From Streptomyces kaniharaensis (GTDB taxonomy: Bacteria; Actinomycetota; Actinomycetes; Streptomycetales; Streptomycetaceae): a stretch of DNA of 64,000 nt. Numbering within the stretch: the stretch's first letter is position 1; each line of letters opens with the position of its first letter. Location: contig NZ_WBOF01000003.1 of the NCBI RefSeq assembly GCF_009569385.1, positions 62,001-126,000 of the forward strand, written 5' to 3'. Positions 41,850 to 50,228 of this stretch are shown here, piece after piece. The position numbers were made by a program, and so were the translations under genes. Below the pieces are notes generated by a model. The model saw only the letters and a program-made list of their open reading frames with translations. It was not told where the DNA came from and made no database searches.

Positions 41850-44800
41850 GTGGTTCCGATGGAACATGACAGTCGCGTACAGAAAACCACCGGGGAGCGT
41901 CACGGCATCGAGACGGTGCACGGACTGTTCCGGTGGTGCGCGGAAGAATGGCCGTCCGCTGTGGCGATCGTGTCCGGCGACCGGCGGGTGACCTACCGCG
42001 AACTGCAGGCGCTCGCCGACGACTACGCCGTCGAGCTCGCGAGCCACGGCGTCGGGCGGGGCGATCTGGTGCCTGTGCTCATGGACCGCACCCCGGAGCT
42101 CGTCGCCACGCTGCTGGCGGTGCTCGAGTGCGGCGCCGCCTATTCCGCCCTCGACGTCCGGTGGCCGCACGAGCGGCTCACCTCGCTGATCACGGCGTTG
42201 GACGCGAAGGTGCTCGTGACCTCCGCGGCGGGCGGGTGGCCCGTCCCGGTCGTGGCGCCGCCCGGCGTCCAGGACGCCCACAACGCCGTCACCGCAGGAC
42301 GCGAACCGCACCGCATCGAGCTGCGTGGCGACGAGCCGTGCGCCGTGTTCTTCACCTCGGGATCGACCGGCGAGCCGAAGGCGAGCGTCGTTCCCCACAG
42401 TGGCATGGTCCGCCTCTTCGCGGACTGCGACTTCGCCGCCTACGGCCCCGGCAACGTCGTTCCGCAGCTCGCGCCGGCGACCTGGGACGGGTTCTGCCTC
42501 GACGGCTGGGGCGTCCTGCTGGGCGGCGGCACGGCGGTGTTCCTCGACGATCCGGTGCTGGTGCCGGCCACGCTCCGCCGGATCGTGGCCGAGCACGGGG
42601 TCAACGGCGCCTCCCTGACGGCCTCGCTGTTCAATCTGATCGTCGACGAGGACCTCGACGCGTTCGAGGGGCTGCGCTGGCTGATCACCGGCGGTGAGCG
42701 TGCGTCGGCCGCCCACATGGGGCGATTCGTGCAACGCTTCCCGGCCGTCGAACTGAACAACATGTACGGTCCGGTGGAGTCCACCGCGGTGGTGACCGCA
42801 CGCCGGGTCACGGTCGAGGACTGTGTCGACCCCGGAGGCGTTCCGCTGGGCCGGGTGCTCAACGGGACGAAGATCTTCGTGCTGGACGGAGACCGGCCCT
42901 GCGGCCCGGGCGAGACGGGTGAACTGTGCATCGCCGGGACCGGGCTCGCGTCGGGCTACCTCGGCGACCCGGAGCTCACGGCGAAGAAGTTCCCCGAGAT
43001 CACCGTGGACGGGCAGACCCTGCGGGTGTACCGGACCGGCGACCTCGGGCACTACTCGGCCGAGCACGTGCTGTACTTCGACGGCCGCCTCGACCGGCAG
43101 GTCAAGATCCGCGGCCACCGGATCGAGCCGGCCGAGATCGAGCGGGCCGCCGCGCGCATCGCCGGGGTCACGGCGGCCGTGGTGGTAACGGTCGAGGGTC
43201 CGCAGGGACGAGGCCGCAGCCTGTGCCTGTGCTACGCCGGCCGCGGTGAGAGCGCGCCCGACGAGCTGGGCGTGCGCGCCGAGCTGGCCGCCCGGCTGCC
43301 CGGCTACCTCGTGCCCGACCGGATCCGCCGGTTGGCGGCGATGCCGTTGCTGGCCACCGGCAAGGTCGATCAGCGGGCGGTCGAACGACTCGCCGCCGAG
43401 GAGGACCACCCGGACGACTCCGCGCCGGGGGCGCACTTTTCGCTGGACCCCGTCGAGGCGCGCCTGGCGGCCGTGTTCGGCCAGATCCTCGACCGCGGCC
43501 CCGTCCCACCGGACCGCTCGATCTTCGAGCTGGGTGCCAACTCGCTCGACGCGGCCCGGCTCTGCGCGAAGGTGGCCGCCGAGTTCGGGGTGGCGGTGCC
43601 GGCCTCACAGGTGTTCGTGACCTCGACCGTGCGGGACCTCGCGGTCGCGCTGAAGCCGCTGCTGGACGCCGGCATCGCCGAGCCCGGTGCGCCGACCGCT
43701 GTGCCCGACACCGTGACGGAACAGGCTGCCGGGCCGATCGCACTGCCCGTGCACTACGCGCTGGCCCTGTGGGAGGGAATCTCCGAGGCCTCGGATCTCG
43801 CGTACCTCTGCTCGATGGCCTGGTGGATCGACGGCACCCCGGACGTCGAGGCGCTGTCCCAGGCGATCCTCGACGTCCACGGCCGGCACCAGGCGCTGCA
43901 CTCGCGGTATCTGATGGACCCCGGCCCGATCGCGGTGCCGTCCGCCGACGTGGCCGGACCGGACCTCCGGCAGCTGCCGGACGAGCAGACGGAGGACGAC
44001 GCGGTGGCCGCGCTGCACGCCGCGCTGTACCGGCCCCTGTCGCTCGCCGAGGGCAGGATCTGGCGCTGCGCGATGGTCCGCAGCACCAACAGCGGACGTC
44101 TGCTGTTCGGTCTCATCGTCCACCACGTGGCGTTCGACGGTGCGTCCCAGGAGCCGATGGCCGCCGACCTGGCCACCGCCTACCAGGCACGACTGCTCGG
44201 TCGGGCTCCAGAGTTCGCGCAGCCGGCCCAGACGCTGGCCGAGATCGCCGACATCTACCGCCGGCGGCGCGCGGCCGCCGACCTGGACGCCCAACTCGGC
44301 TACTGGAAGCAGGAACTCGACGGCCTCCCGCAGCTCGCCCTGCCGCGGCGGCAGTCCTCGCAGGCCACCGACGGCCCCCGGGTGTCGGTCTCCCGGCAGG
44401 TCTCCGGCCGGGAGATGGAGCCGTGGGACGCCGTCGTCCGCGACCTAGGGTCGACCAGGCTGGTCGCGCTGGCCGCGGCCTACGGCACGCTCCTGCGAAA
44501 GCTGTCCGGCCAGGACGAGTTCGGCCTCCTGGTGCCGTTCTCCAGCTGGGCCGGCGACCCCAGCCGGTCCATCTCCACCCGCATGGACATGCTGTGCCTG
44601 CGCCTGCGCCCCTCGTCCGCCGGAGGCGACCTGTGGGACAGCGCTGGCAAGGCGGTCGGCGCCGCACTCGCCGCCCAGGACGTGTCCTTCGCCGAGGCGG
44701 CCATGCCGGTGCTCGCCGGGATGGGCCGAGAAGCCCTGGGGCGGCTGCCGGTGCTCCTGGTGGAGAACCTGAGCGATCCGGAGTTGATGCTGCCGTCCTG

Positions 44801-44993
44801 CCGCTCCGAGTTCGTCCGCCTGGACGCTCCGACGACGCTGAGCGAGCTGGAGACCGAGGTCTGGTACGCCGCCGACGGCGGCGTACGGCTGAACGTGTGG
44901 GTGTGGACGGACCGGTTCCCCGTGGAGTTCGCGGAGGACTTCGCCGACGCGTTCCAGCATGTCCTGCGCGCGGGTCCGGCCGCATTGGCATAA
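41850..44993 (+). CDS. Nonribosomal peptide synthetase, A-PCP-C
   Basis: A 1047-aa single-module NRPS with unusual order. Adenylation domain, residues ~15-515: A3 FFTSGSTGEPKAS, A5 NNMYGPVEST, A7 YRTGDLG, A8 GRLDRQVKIRGHRIEP, A10 LLATGKVDQ. Carrier domain ~530-605 with phosphopantetheine Ser in FELGANSLDAARL. Condensation domain ~630-1045 with an intact HHVAFDG (HHxxxDG) core but a divergent first motif. My hand-read specificity code is D-G-L-S-I-G-M-A-V-K, which is not one I can match to hydroxyphenylglycine. No thioesterase or reductase domain. GGGGGA precedes the GTG start (ATG at 41859 is an alternative). Confidence 0.88.
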   Translation: MVPMEHDSRVQKTTGERHGIETVHGLFRWCAEEWPSAVAIVSGDRRVTYRELQALADDYAVELASHGVGRGDLVPVLMDRTPELVATLLAVLECGAAYSALDVRWPHERLTSLITALDAKVLVTSAAGGWPVPVVAPPGVQDAHNAVTAGREPHRIELRGDEPCAVFFTSGSTGEPKASVVPHSGMVRLFADCDFAAYGPGNVVPQLAPATWDGFCLDGWGVLLGGGTAVFLDDPVLVPATLRRIVAEHGVNGASLTASLFNLIVDEDLDAFEGLRWLITGGERASAAHMGRFVQRFPAVELNNMYGPVESTAVVTARRVTVEDCVDPGGVPLGRVLNGTKIFVLDGDRPCGPGETGELCIAGTGLASGYLGDPELTAKKFPEITVDGQTLRVYRTGDLGHYSAEHVLYFDGRLDRQVKIRGHRIEPAEIERAAARIAGVTAAVVVTVEGPQGRGRSLCLCYAGRGESAPDELGVRAELAARLPGYLVPDRIRRLAAMPLLATGKVDQRAVERLAAEEDHPDDSAPGAHFSLDPVEARLAAVFGQILDRGPVPPDRSIFELGANSLDAARLCAKVAAEFGVAVPASQVFVTSTVRDLAVALKPLLDAGIAEPGAPTAVPDTVTEQAAGPIALPVHYALALWEGISEASDLAYLCSMAWWIDGTPDVEALSQAILDVHGRHQALHSRYLMDPGPIAVPSADVAGPDLRQLPDEQTEDDAVAALHAALYRPLSLAEGRIWRCAMVRSTNSGRLLFGLIVHHVAFDGASQEPMAADLATAYQARLLGRAPEFAQPAQTLAEIADIYRRRRAAADLDAQLGYWKQELDGLPQLALPRRQSSQATDGPRVSVSRQVSGREMEPWDAVVRDLGSTRLVALAAAYGTLLRKLSGQDEFGLLVPFSSWAGDPSRSISTRMDMLCLRLRPSSAGGDLWDSAGKAVGAALAAQDVSFAEAAMPVLAGMGREALGRLPVLLVENLSDPELMLPSCRSEFVRLDAPTTLSELETEVWYAADGGVRLNVWVWTDRFPVEFAEDFADAFQHVLRAGPAALA

Positions 44994-45054
44994 CCCGTCA
45001 ACACGTCACCGACAAGCGCGGGGTCCCTCGGTATCCCTTACGAAGAGAGGCACG

Positions 45055-46542
45055 ATGCTCACGACTGACGTCGAGACCGCGGACGGCGTCGTCCGCGGAC
45101 GACGGGCCCCGCGCGCGCTGCAGTGGCGGTCCATCCCCTACGCGGCCGCACCGGTCGGGGAGTTGCGGTTCCGGGCACCGCAACCGGTGCGGCCGTGGAC
45201 GGGCGTACGCGACGCCACCCGGTTCAAGAACGCGGCCGTACAGCGCCGCAACCCGATGGTGGGCATGCGCCCGACCGGCGAGGACTGCCTGACCCTGAAC
45301 GTGACCGCGCCCCCGCGACCCTCGGCGCGGCCACGACCCGTCATGGTCTTCATCCACGGCGGCGGTTACCTCTTCGACACCGCGGCCCGGTATCCGGGTG
45401 ACTCGCTGGCCGCGCGTGGCGATGTCGTGGTGGTGACGCTCAACTACCGGCTGGGCGCGCTCGGCTACGTCGACTTCACCGAGTTCTCCACCGCTGATCG
45501 GCCCTTCGAGTCGAACCTCGGCCTGCGGGACCAGATGGCGGCGTTGCGGTGGGTGCGTCGCAACATCGCCGCTTTTGGCGGCGATCCGGACAACGTCACC
45601 GTCTTCGGCGAGTCCTCGGGCGCGGACGCGGTGCTGACGCTGATGTCGACCCCGACCGCGGCCGGGCTGTTCCACTCCGCGATCGCGCAGAGCCCGGCCG
45701 CGGACTGGGCCGCCGTGGACGTCGAAGAGGCCCGCCGGTTCGCCCGCCGGCTCCTCGGCCGGCTCGGCGTCACCCCGGACTCCGCGGCGCGGGCATTGAC
45801 CACGGCGGCCGCGAAGGACCTCTGCCAGGCCGCCGAGCGGGCGCTGCGGGACGTGGTGCGAGCCTTTCCCGGCAGCTACCCGATCGCACCGGTGGTCGAC
45901 GGCGGCTTCCTGCCGCTGGACCCGTTGGACGCCATCACCGCGGGCAGCGCGCAGGCGGTGCCGCTGATCGTCGGCACCAATCGCGATGAATGCACCGTGT
46001 CCCAGTTCGACGCCACCGTGCCGACCACCGCGCCCGTGCTGCGCGCCGCGCTGGAGCGCTGCGGCGCCGACCACGAGCGGGTGGTCGCCGCCTACCCCGG
46101 CTATCCGAAGCGGGCGGCCGCGATCCAGGTCAGCACGGACTTCGTGCTGTGGCGACCGATGCAGGCGGTGCTCGAAGGGCACAGCGGCCGGGCCGCCACG
46201 TTCTGCTACCGCTTCGACTTCGCACCGCGCGCGTTGCGTCTTGCCGGGTTGGGGGCCGTGCACGGGATCGAACTGCTGCCGGTGTTCGGTGGCGTCGACA
46301 GCGTGCCGGTACGGCTGTTGACCCTGGCCGGCGGGCGGCAGGGATTTCGCGCCGTGCAGGACGAGGTCCAGGACAACTGGTTGGCCTTCGCTCGTACCGG
46401 CCGGCCGCTCGCCTCCTGGCCGGAATACACGGTGGCGCAACGGAACACCCGCATCATCGACCATCCGTCGCGGACCGAGGTGGACCCGCAGCGGGAACGC
46501 CGGCTGGTCTGGGAAGGAATCCGCGTCCCCGCCACGGAATGA
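45055..46542 (+). CDS. Type-B carboxylesterase (para-nitrobenzyl esterase family)
   Basis: A 495-aa carboxylesterase. The oxyanion loop is VMVFIHGGGYLFD (~residue 98), the nucleophile elbow VTVFGESSGADAV (Ser ~185, where the family usually has GESAGA), the acidic residue in IVGTNRDECTVSQF, and the His in LGAVHGIELLPVFG near residue 405. No signal peptide, so it acts inside the cell. It lies 61 bp after the NRPS in the same direction, with GAGAGG before the ATG, and is probably in the same transcript. It may hydrolyse, release or modify the NRPS product, or serve resistance; both are inference. Confidence 0.88.
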   Translation: MLTTDVETADGVVRGRRAPRALQWRSIPYAAAPVGELRFRAPQPVRPWTGVRDATRFKNAAVQRRNPMVGMRPTGEDCLTLNVTAPPRPSARPRPVMVFIHGGGYLFDTAARYPGDSLAARGDVVVVTLNYRLGALGYVDFTEFSTADRPFESNLGLRDQMAALRWVRRNIAAFGGDPDNVTVFGESSGADAVLTLMSTPTAAGLFHSAIAQSPAADWAAVDVEEARRFARRLLGRLGVTPDSAARALTTAAAKDLCQAAERALRDVVRAFPGSYPIAPVVDGGFLPLDPLDAITAGSAQAVPLIVGTNRDECTVSQFDATVPTTAPVLRAALERCGADHERVVAAYPGYPKRAAAIQVSTDFVLWRPMQAVLEGHSGRAATFCYRFDFAPRALRLAGLGAVHGIELLPVFGGVDSVPVRLLTLAGGRQGFRAVQDEVQDNWLAFARTGRPLASWPEYTVAQRNTRIIDHPSRTEVDPQRERRLVWEGIRVPATE

Positions 46543-46584
46543 GCCGTGGCATGGTCGCGGGGTCCGTTCGCCGACGCGCGATCG

Positions 46585-46627
46585 CCTTGTCGGCAGTCGA
46601 CCTCACCGAGGTCGACTGCCGACAAGG
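46585..46627 (+). terminator. Perfect 20-bp hairpin ending the NRPS/esterase operon
   Basis: Arms CCTTGTCGGCAGTCGACCTC and GAGGTCGACTGCCGACAAGG with a 3-nt ACC loop, 43 bp after the esterase stop. An exceptionally long perfect stem. Confidence 0.88.
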
Positions 46628-46695
46628 GCGTCAGCGCTCGCTTCGGTCAAAGACCGCCATCACCCTGGAGCGCTGAAGTCAGTAGCATCCCGATC

Positions 46696-47160
46696 ATGAA
46701 GCTTCGATTCCTTGCCGTTGACCTTCCGCCGATCGATCAATTGGCGGGACACCGGCGCGCTCAGGCGATCTACTACGCGGCCACCTACAACCTGGACGAG
46801 TACCCGACGTTCGAGGCCCTGGCCGAGGAGGGCCTGGTACTCCAGTGCTTCGAGGTGCGCGACCAGGACGGACACGTGCTGGCCGAGTGGTGGCAGTTCT
46901 ACCGCGGGGACAGCGGCGTCCTCTTCCGAGCCGGGACGCTCGACCCGATCGGTGAAGCCCTCCAGCACGGATTCGTCTGCCGGGACCACGAGTTGTGGGC
47001 GGCGCTGGCGGAGGTCGACGACGCGCCCGGCTTCATCGACTGGTCGATAACGCCCGAGGACGACCGGGGCTCGGATTGGGACCGCCTCTGGCACCACACC
47101 GACCCGGCGGAGGCCGAGCGGCTCTACGACCTCAACGGTCGGGTGTTCACCCGGGGATGA
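46696..47160 (+). CDS. Hypothetical acidic protein
   Basis: A 154-aa soluble protein rich in Trp, Asp and Glu: FLAVDLPPIDQLAGHRRAQA, AATYNLDEYPTFEALAEEGL, HVLAEWWQFYRGDSGVLFR and ending WHHTDPAEAERLYDLNGRVF. I recognise no family. The ATG at 46696 starts the clearly coding part. It begins about 70 bp after the cluster terminator, so it is an independent gene. Confidence 0.65.
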   Translation: MKLRFLAVDLPPIDQLAGHRRAQAIYYAATYNLDEYPTFEALAEEGLVLQCFEVRDQDGHVLAEWWQFYRGDSGVLFRAGTLDPIGEALQHGFVCRDHELWAALAEVDDAPGFIDWSITPEDDRGSDWDRLWHHTDPAEAERLYDLNGRVFTRG

Positions 47161-47230
47161 CGAGGTGCGCCGATGCGAGACCACACCGACCGGTCTCACC
47201 AGCCCGGCCGGGGAGCACGACCGTCGCGGC

Positions 47231-47272
47231 GGCGTAGGCGCCGGCCGGGGAGGCGTAGGCGCCGGCCGGGGA
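47231..47272. repeat. Two tandem copies of a 21-bp repeat
   Basis: GGCGTAGGCGCCGGCCGGGGA occurs at 47231-47251 and 47252-47272, between convergent genes. Confidence 0.8.
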
Positions 47273-47309
47273 GGCGAGCAGGCCGGTGGTGATGAGAGCC
47301 GCAGCGGAC

Positions 47310-48221
47310 CTAGGTCAAGCGGGCCACGGCCAGAGGCAGCGCGCGGTCGAGCGCCGCCTCGGCGTCGCACGGCACATCGGGCCGGACGCCGGTGCCCTCC
47401 CAGTTGGTGCCCGAGACCGGGTTGACCGCGCGGGCGACGGGCACGCTGAGTTCCAGGTGCGGGTGCACCGTCCAGCCCTCGCGCGGGTGCGCGCCGCCCC
47501 GGGTGGCCTCCCCGACGACCTCGGCGCGGCCGAGCTGCTGCAGGTCGTAGGCGAGTTCCTCGCCCGCGGAGAAGGTGTTTCCGCTCGTCAGCACGTAGAG
47601 CGGCTTGCTGGCGCCGAAGCGGGCACCCGGTACGAACGGGGGCGTCCAGGACTGCTCGGCCACCTCTCCCTGCCGCGAGAGCATGGTGTTGAGGTGGGTG
47701 CGGCCGTCGAGCAGGTAGCCGCAGATGAAGGCGACCGTGTCCGGATCGCCACCGGTGTTGCGGCGCAGGTCCAGGATGAGGGCGCGGGCGGGGGCCACCA
47801 GTGAGAGCGCCGCGGTCAGCGGCTGTGCCGCCCAGTCCAGCGGGAACATCTTGGGTGCGATCTCCAGGACGGCGACGCCGCCGTCGAGGAGCTCCACCCG
47901 GGGAACGCCGCCCAGGGAGGCGTCGAATTCCCTCCGCATCGCGGCGAGTGCCGCCGCGCCTTGTTCCGGCGGCGCGGGCACGGCGTGGTACTTCAGGGCC
48001 AGGTGCAGGTCGCCGTTGACGGACCGCAGATCGGCGGTGACCGCTTCGGCCAACTCCTCGGCGGATTCGGCCCGGTAGGAGCCCTCGGCACTCCGGCGCC
48101 GCAGCAGGGCCGCCAGTTGCCGGGCGGCATCGGGGAAGACGTAGTTCTCGCAGACCAGGTCGGCTATCGACTCGACGACGGCGACGGCGTCCAACGCAGG
48201 CAGTGATGTGGTGGAGGTCAT
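47310..48221 (-). CDS. S41 family (tail-specific/IRBP-type) peptidase
   Basis: A 303-aa peptidase with an N-terminal helical cap (VVESIADLVCENYVFPDAAR, residues ~15-34, typical of the S41 N-terminal domain) and a catalytic core containing ALILDLRRNTGGDPDTVAFI and VLTSGNTFSAGEELAYDLQQ, the latter with the catalytic Ser and the downstream Glu. No signal peptide and no PDZ domain, as in the retinoid-binding-protein-like branch. ATG 48221 lies close to a candidate ArsR operator shared with the divergent regulator gene. Confidence 0.85.
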   Translation of the reverse strand: MTSTTSLPALDAVAVVESIADLVCENYVFPDAARQLAALLRRRSAEGSYRAESAEELAEAVTADLRSVNGDLHLALKYHAVPAPPEQGAAALAAMRREFDASLGGVPRVELLDGGVAVLEIAPKMFPLDWAAQPLTAALSLVAPARALILDLRRNTGGDPDTVAFICGYLLDGRTHLNTMLSRQGEVAEQSWTPPFVPGARFGASKPLYVLTSGNTFSAGEELAYDLQQLGRAEVVGEATRGGAHPREGWTVHPHLELSVPVARAVNPVSGTNWEGTGVRPDVPCDAEAALDRALPLAVARLT

Positions 48222-48248
48222 GGGAGGGAGTAGACCAGCGACTTGCCA

Positions 48249-48272
48249 AAGCGTCAAACGTACTTAACGCTT
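48249..48272. promoter_or_regulatory. Candidate operator AAGCGT-N12-ACGCTT
   Basis: A 6-bp inverted repeat with a 12-bp spacer between the divergent S41 peptidase and ArsR-type genes. The spacing and length resemble ArsR-family sites. It favours the later GTG start of the regulator. Confidence 0.5.
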
Positions 48273-48278
48273 GATCAG

Positions 48279-48785
48279 GTGAGCCACCAACCAGACGAGG
48301 ACGTCCAGCGGATCAGCACGCCCCTGCAGCACACGGCACTCGCCCACCCCCTGCGCCAGCGCCTGCTCTTCGCCCTGAGCAGCGGGCCGTCGACGATCAG
48401 CCGGCTCGCCGCGCAGCTGGGAGCGAACAAGGGCAGCATCTCCCACCACCTCAGGGTGCTGTGCGAGGCGGGGCTGGTCCAGGACGCGGGAACGCGGCGG
48501 GTGCGCGGCGGCACCGAGAAGTACTACCGGCGGACCGCCGGGCGACTCCTCGTCGCCGAACCGCAGGCCGAGGGCACGGCCGCGCTGCTCGGTGCCGTCG
48601 CCCAGGAGTTGGACCGCTCACCCGTCGACCACGTCCTGACACTGCGTCACCTCCGGCTCAGCCCGGCCAAGGCAGCGCGGCTCGCCGAGGCGCTGGCCGC
48701 ACTGGTCGACGAGACGGAGGAGGATTCGGAGGGCGAGCCGGTGCACGGCCTCCTGGTGACGCTCTACCAGCAGGCCAGGACGTAG
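48279..48785 (+). CDS. ArsR-type winged-helix regulator
   Basis: A 168-aa regulator with an ArsR winged-helix: TALAHPLRQRLLFALSSGPS, TISRLAAQLGANKGSISHHL (recognition helix), and wing KYYRRTAGRLL. No metal-binding ELCVCDL-type motif, so it probably senses something other than a metal. GTG 48279 is chosen over a TTG at 48243 because the candidate operator would otherwise be inside the coding region. It likely represses the divergent S41 peptidase and itself. Confidence 0.82.
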   Translation: MSHQPDEDVQRISTPLQHTALAHPLRQRLLFALSSGPSTISRLAAQLGANKGSISHHLRVLCEAGLVQDAGTRRVRGGTEKYYRRTAGRLLVAEPQAEGTAALLGAVAQELDRSPVDHVLTLRHLRLSPAKAARLAEALAALVDETEEDSEGEPVHGLLVTLYQQART

Positions 48786-48823
48786 GGTCGGTCTGCTGAA
48801 GATCGTGTTGCGGTACGACTAGC

Positions 48824-48922
48824 TCCGTTTTCTTTGGACCAGCGGGCGGACCGGATGAAGATGCCCGCGATGTGGGGTCCGGCCTGGAAGACGGCGGCGG
48901 TCTTCTCGTAGCAGGAGTGAAC
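48824..48922 (-). pseudogene. C-terminal remnant of an IS5-type transposase
   Basis: The minus-strand frame reads CYEKTAAVFQAGPHIAGIFI then RSARWSKENG. Many actinobacterial IS5/IS427 transposases end RYDKTA..Y.AGLHLAAIFIW, so this is the last ~25 residues of such a protein with a degraded tail. No inverted repeats or other parts are detectable nearby. Confidence 0.5.
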
Positions 48923-48938
48923 GAACCACCCCGGCACC

Positions 48939-48976
48939 GCACCCGGTCCGGCCGCGTGCCGGGCCGGACCGGGTGC
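48939..48976 (-). terminator. Hairpin terminator after the propeller-protein fragment
   Basis: 15-bp perfect arms GCACCCGGTCCGGCC and GGCCGGACCGGGTGC with an 8-nt loop, immediately after the stop codon at 48982 on the minus strand. Confidence 0.7.
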
Positions 48977-48981
48977 GGGCG

Positions 48982-49122
48982 TCAGCTGGTCTTGAAGGCG
49001 GTCGCGCCGATGGTGTACCAGTCGCTCATCAGCTGGCCGTTCGCCGTGTAGGAGTGGGAGATCACGCCGTCGGCGCTGCCGATGGCGAAGACCTCGGCCG
49101 CCTCCTCTCCGGCGTCGGCGTG
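48982..49122 (-). pseudogene. C-terminal fragment of a secreted propeller/lectin-like protein
   Basis: The frame reads AAEVFAIGSADGVISHSYTA, then LMSDWYTIGATAFKTS before the stop. The pattern EVFAIG.DG...H......W..W is the blade signature of PLL/tectonin-like propellers found on secreted actinobacterial glycosidases and lectins. Only the last blade remains. An in-frame stop lies just upstream. Confidence 0.5.
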
Positions 49123-49251
49123 TCACTCCGGTGGCGCGGCTGTTACGCCCCCGAGACGGAACGAGGCGAACTGGTGGGCGAGAGCGGGACGTCCTGAGGG
49201 GTGATCGGACGGGTTGACCGGATACCGTCCGCTGAGCCGGAGGGGTGGACC

Positions 49252-49938
49252 ATGCGGGTGGGCAGGGGGTTGGCGGTGGCGGCGACGGTGCTGGCGTTGG
49301 GGCTGGGGGCGGCGGCGTGCAACGACGACGTGTCCTCGACGTCCGCGGCCTCGCCGGCGGCCTCGGGAGCAGCGGGATCGAACGGGGCCGGGGCGGCCGG
49401 GGCCTCGGCGAAGCCGGCCGCTTCTGGTGGGTCCGGCGCGTCGGTCACGCCCGCAGCGCCGGCGTCTCGCGGCGGGAACGCCGCGGACCGCTGCCACACG
49501 GCCGACCTGAAGGCGGACATCCAGATGCAGCCCATCTCCGCCGTCGGGCCCACCGCGATGGTGATGCTCACCAACAAGAGCTCGCGCACCTGCACGGTCC
49601 ACGGCTACCTCGGTTACGGCGGGCTGCTGGCCGACAACGGCGCGGTGGTGACCGGCAGTTCACGGGTCGCCCACCCCGGCCAGCCGGTCGAGGTCACCCT
49701 CAAGCCGGGCGTCTCGGCGTTCTCCGGCCTCAAGTGGTCCTCCTGTGACAAGGCCGAGCCGACCTGCAAGGTTCTGGGCGGCATCACCGTCACCCCGCCC
49801 GACGAGACCACCCAGCTCACCGCCAACCTCATCGGCATCGACGGCAAGCCGGTCCAGCAAGTGCTGACCGTCTCCGCCGCCGGTTTCACGGTCGGCTCCC
49901 TCCAGCCGATCAGCCAGGGCGTGGTCTTCGCCTCCTGA
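49252..49938 (+). CDS. DUF4232 lipoprotein
   Basis: A 228-aa exported lipoprotein: signal peptide with lipobox LGAAACN, a Ser/Ala/Gly-rich linker of ~55 residues, then a DUF4232 domain beginning RCHTADLKADIQMQ, with GPTAMVMLTNKSSRTCTVHG and GYGGLLADNG, and a second Cys pair at WSSCDK and PTCKV. The four Cys probably make two disulfides. The fold is an immunoglobulin-like extracellular domain of unknown ligand. GGAGGGG precedes the ATG. Confidence 0.88.
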   Translation: MRVGRGLAVAATVLALGLGAAACNDDVSSTSAASPAASGAAGSNGAGAAGASAKPAASGGSGASVTPAAPASRGGNAADRCHTADLKADIQMQPISAVGPTAMVMLTNKSSRTCTVHGYLGYGGLLADNGAVVTGSSRVAHPGQPVEVTLKPGVSAFSGLKWSSCDKAEPTCKVLGGITVTPPDETTQLTANLIGIDGKPVQQVLTVSAAGFTVGSLQPISQGVVFAS

Positions 49939-50021
49939 GGCCCGCAAGGAACCCGCTGACTCGAGTCGGCGAGCTGCCGCGGCCGGTGCTGCCCGCGCTC
50001 CTTGTCGGTGGGCAGGGGCAG

Positions 50022-50219
50022 TCACAGCGGCCCGAGGTCCTCCTCCTCGCGGGCGGGTCGAGCAGGACGGCCGCGCTCGGCGTGGGCGGTGCGGGCTGCC
50101 CGCAGGCGTTCCTGGCCCTCGCGGTGGGCGGCTTCGGCCTTGCGCCTGGCGCGGCAGAGGTAGCAGGTGCCGTCCTTGCGGTACGTCCGGTAGCCGTGGG
50201 CCTCCTGGAGGCATGCCAT
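50022..50219 (-). CDS. Small zinc-knuckle-like basic protein
   Basis: A 65-aa frame MACLQEAHGYRTYRKDGTC followed by YLCRARRKAEA and a charged helical tail. Three Cys (C-x15-C-x2-C) and the GYR.YR.DG pattern resemble the zinc-ribbon of HNH-associated or phage-type proteins. It abuts, head to head, the truncated 5' end of the caspase-like gene, at the likely rearrangement breakpoint. Confidence 0.4.
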   Translation of the reverse strand: MACLQEAHGYRTYRKDGTCYLCRARRKAEAAHREGQERLRAARTAHAERGRPARPAREEEDLGPL

Positions 50220-50228
50220 CCGCCCGAC

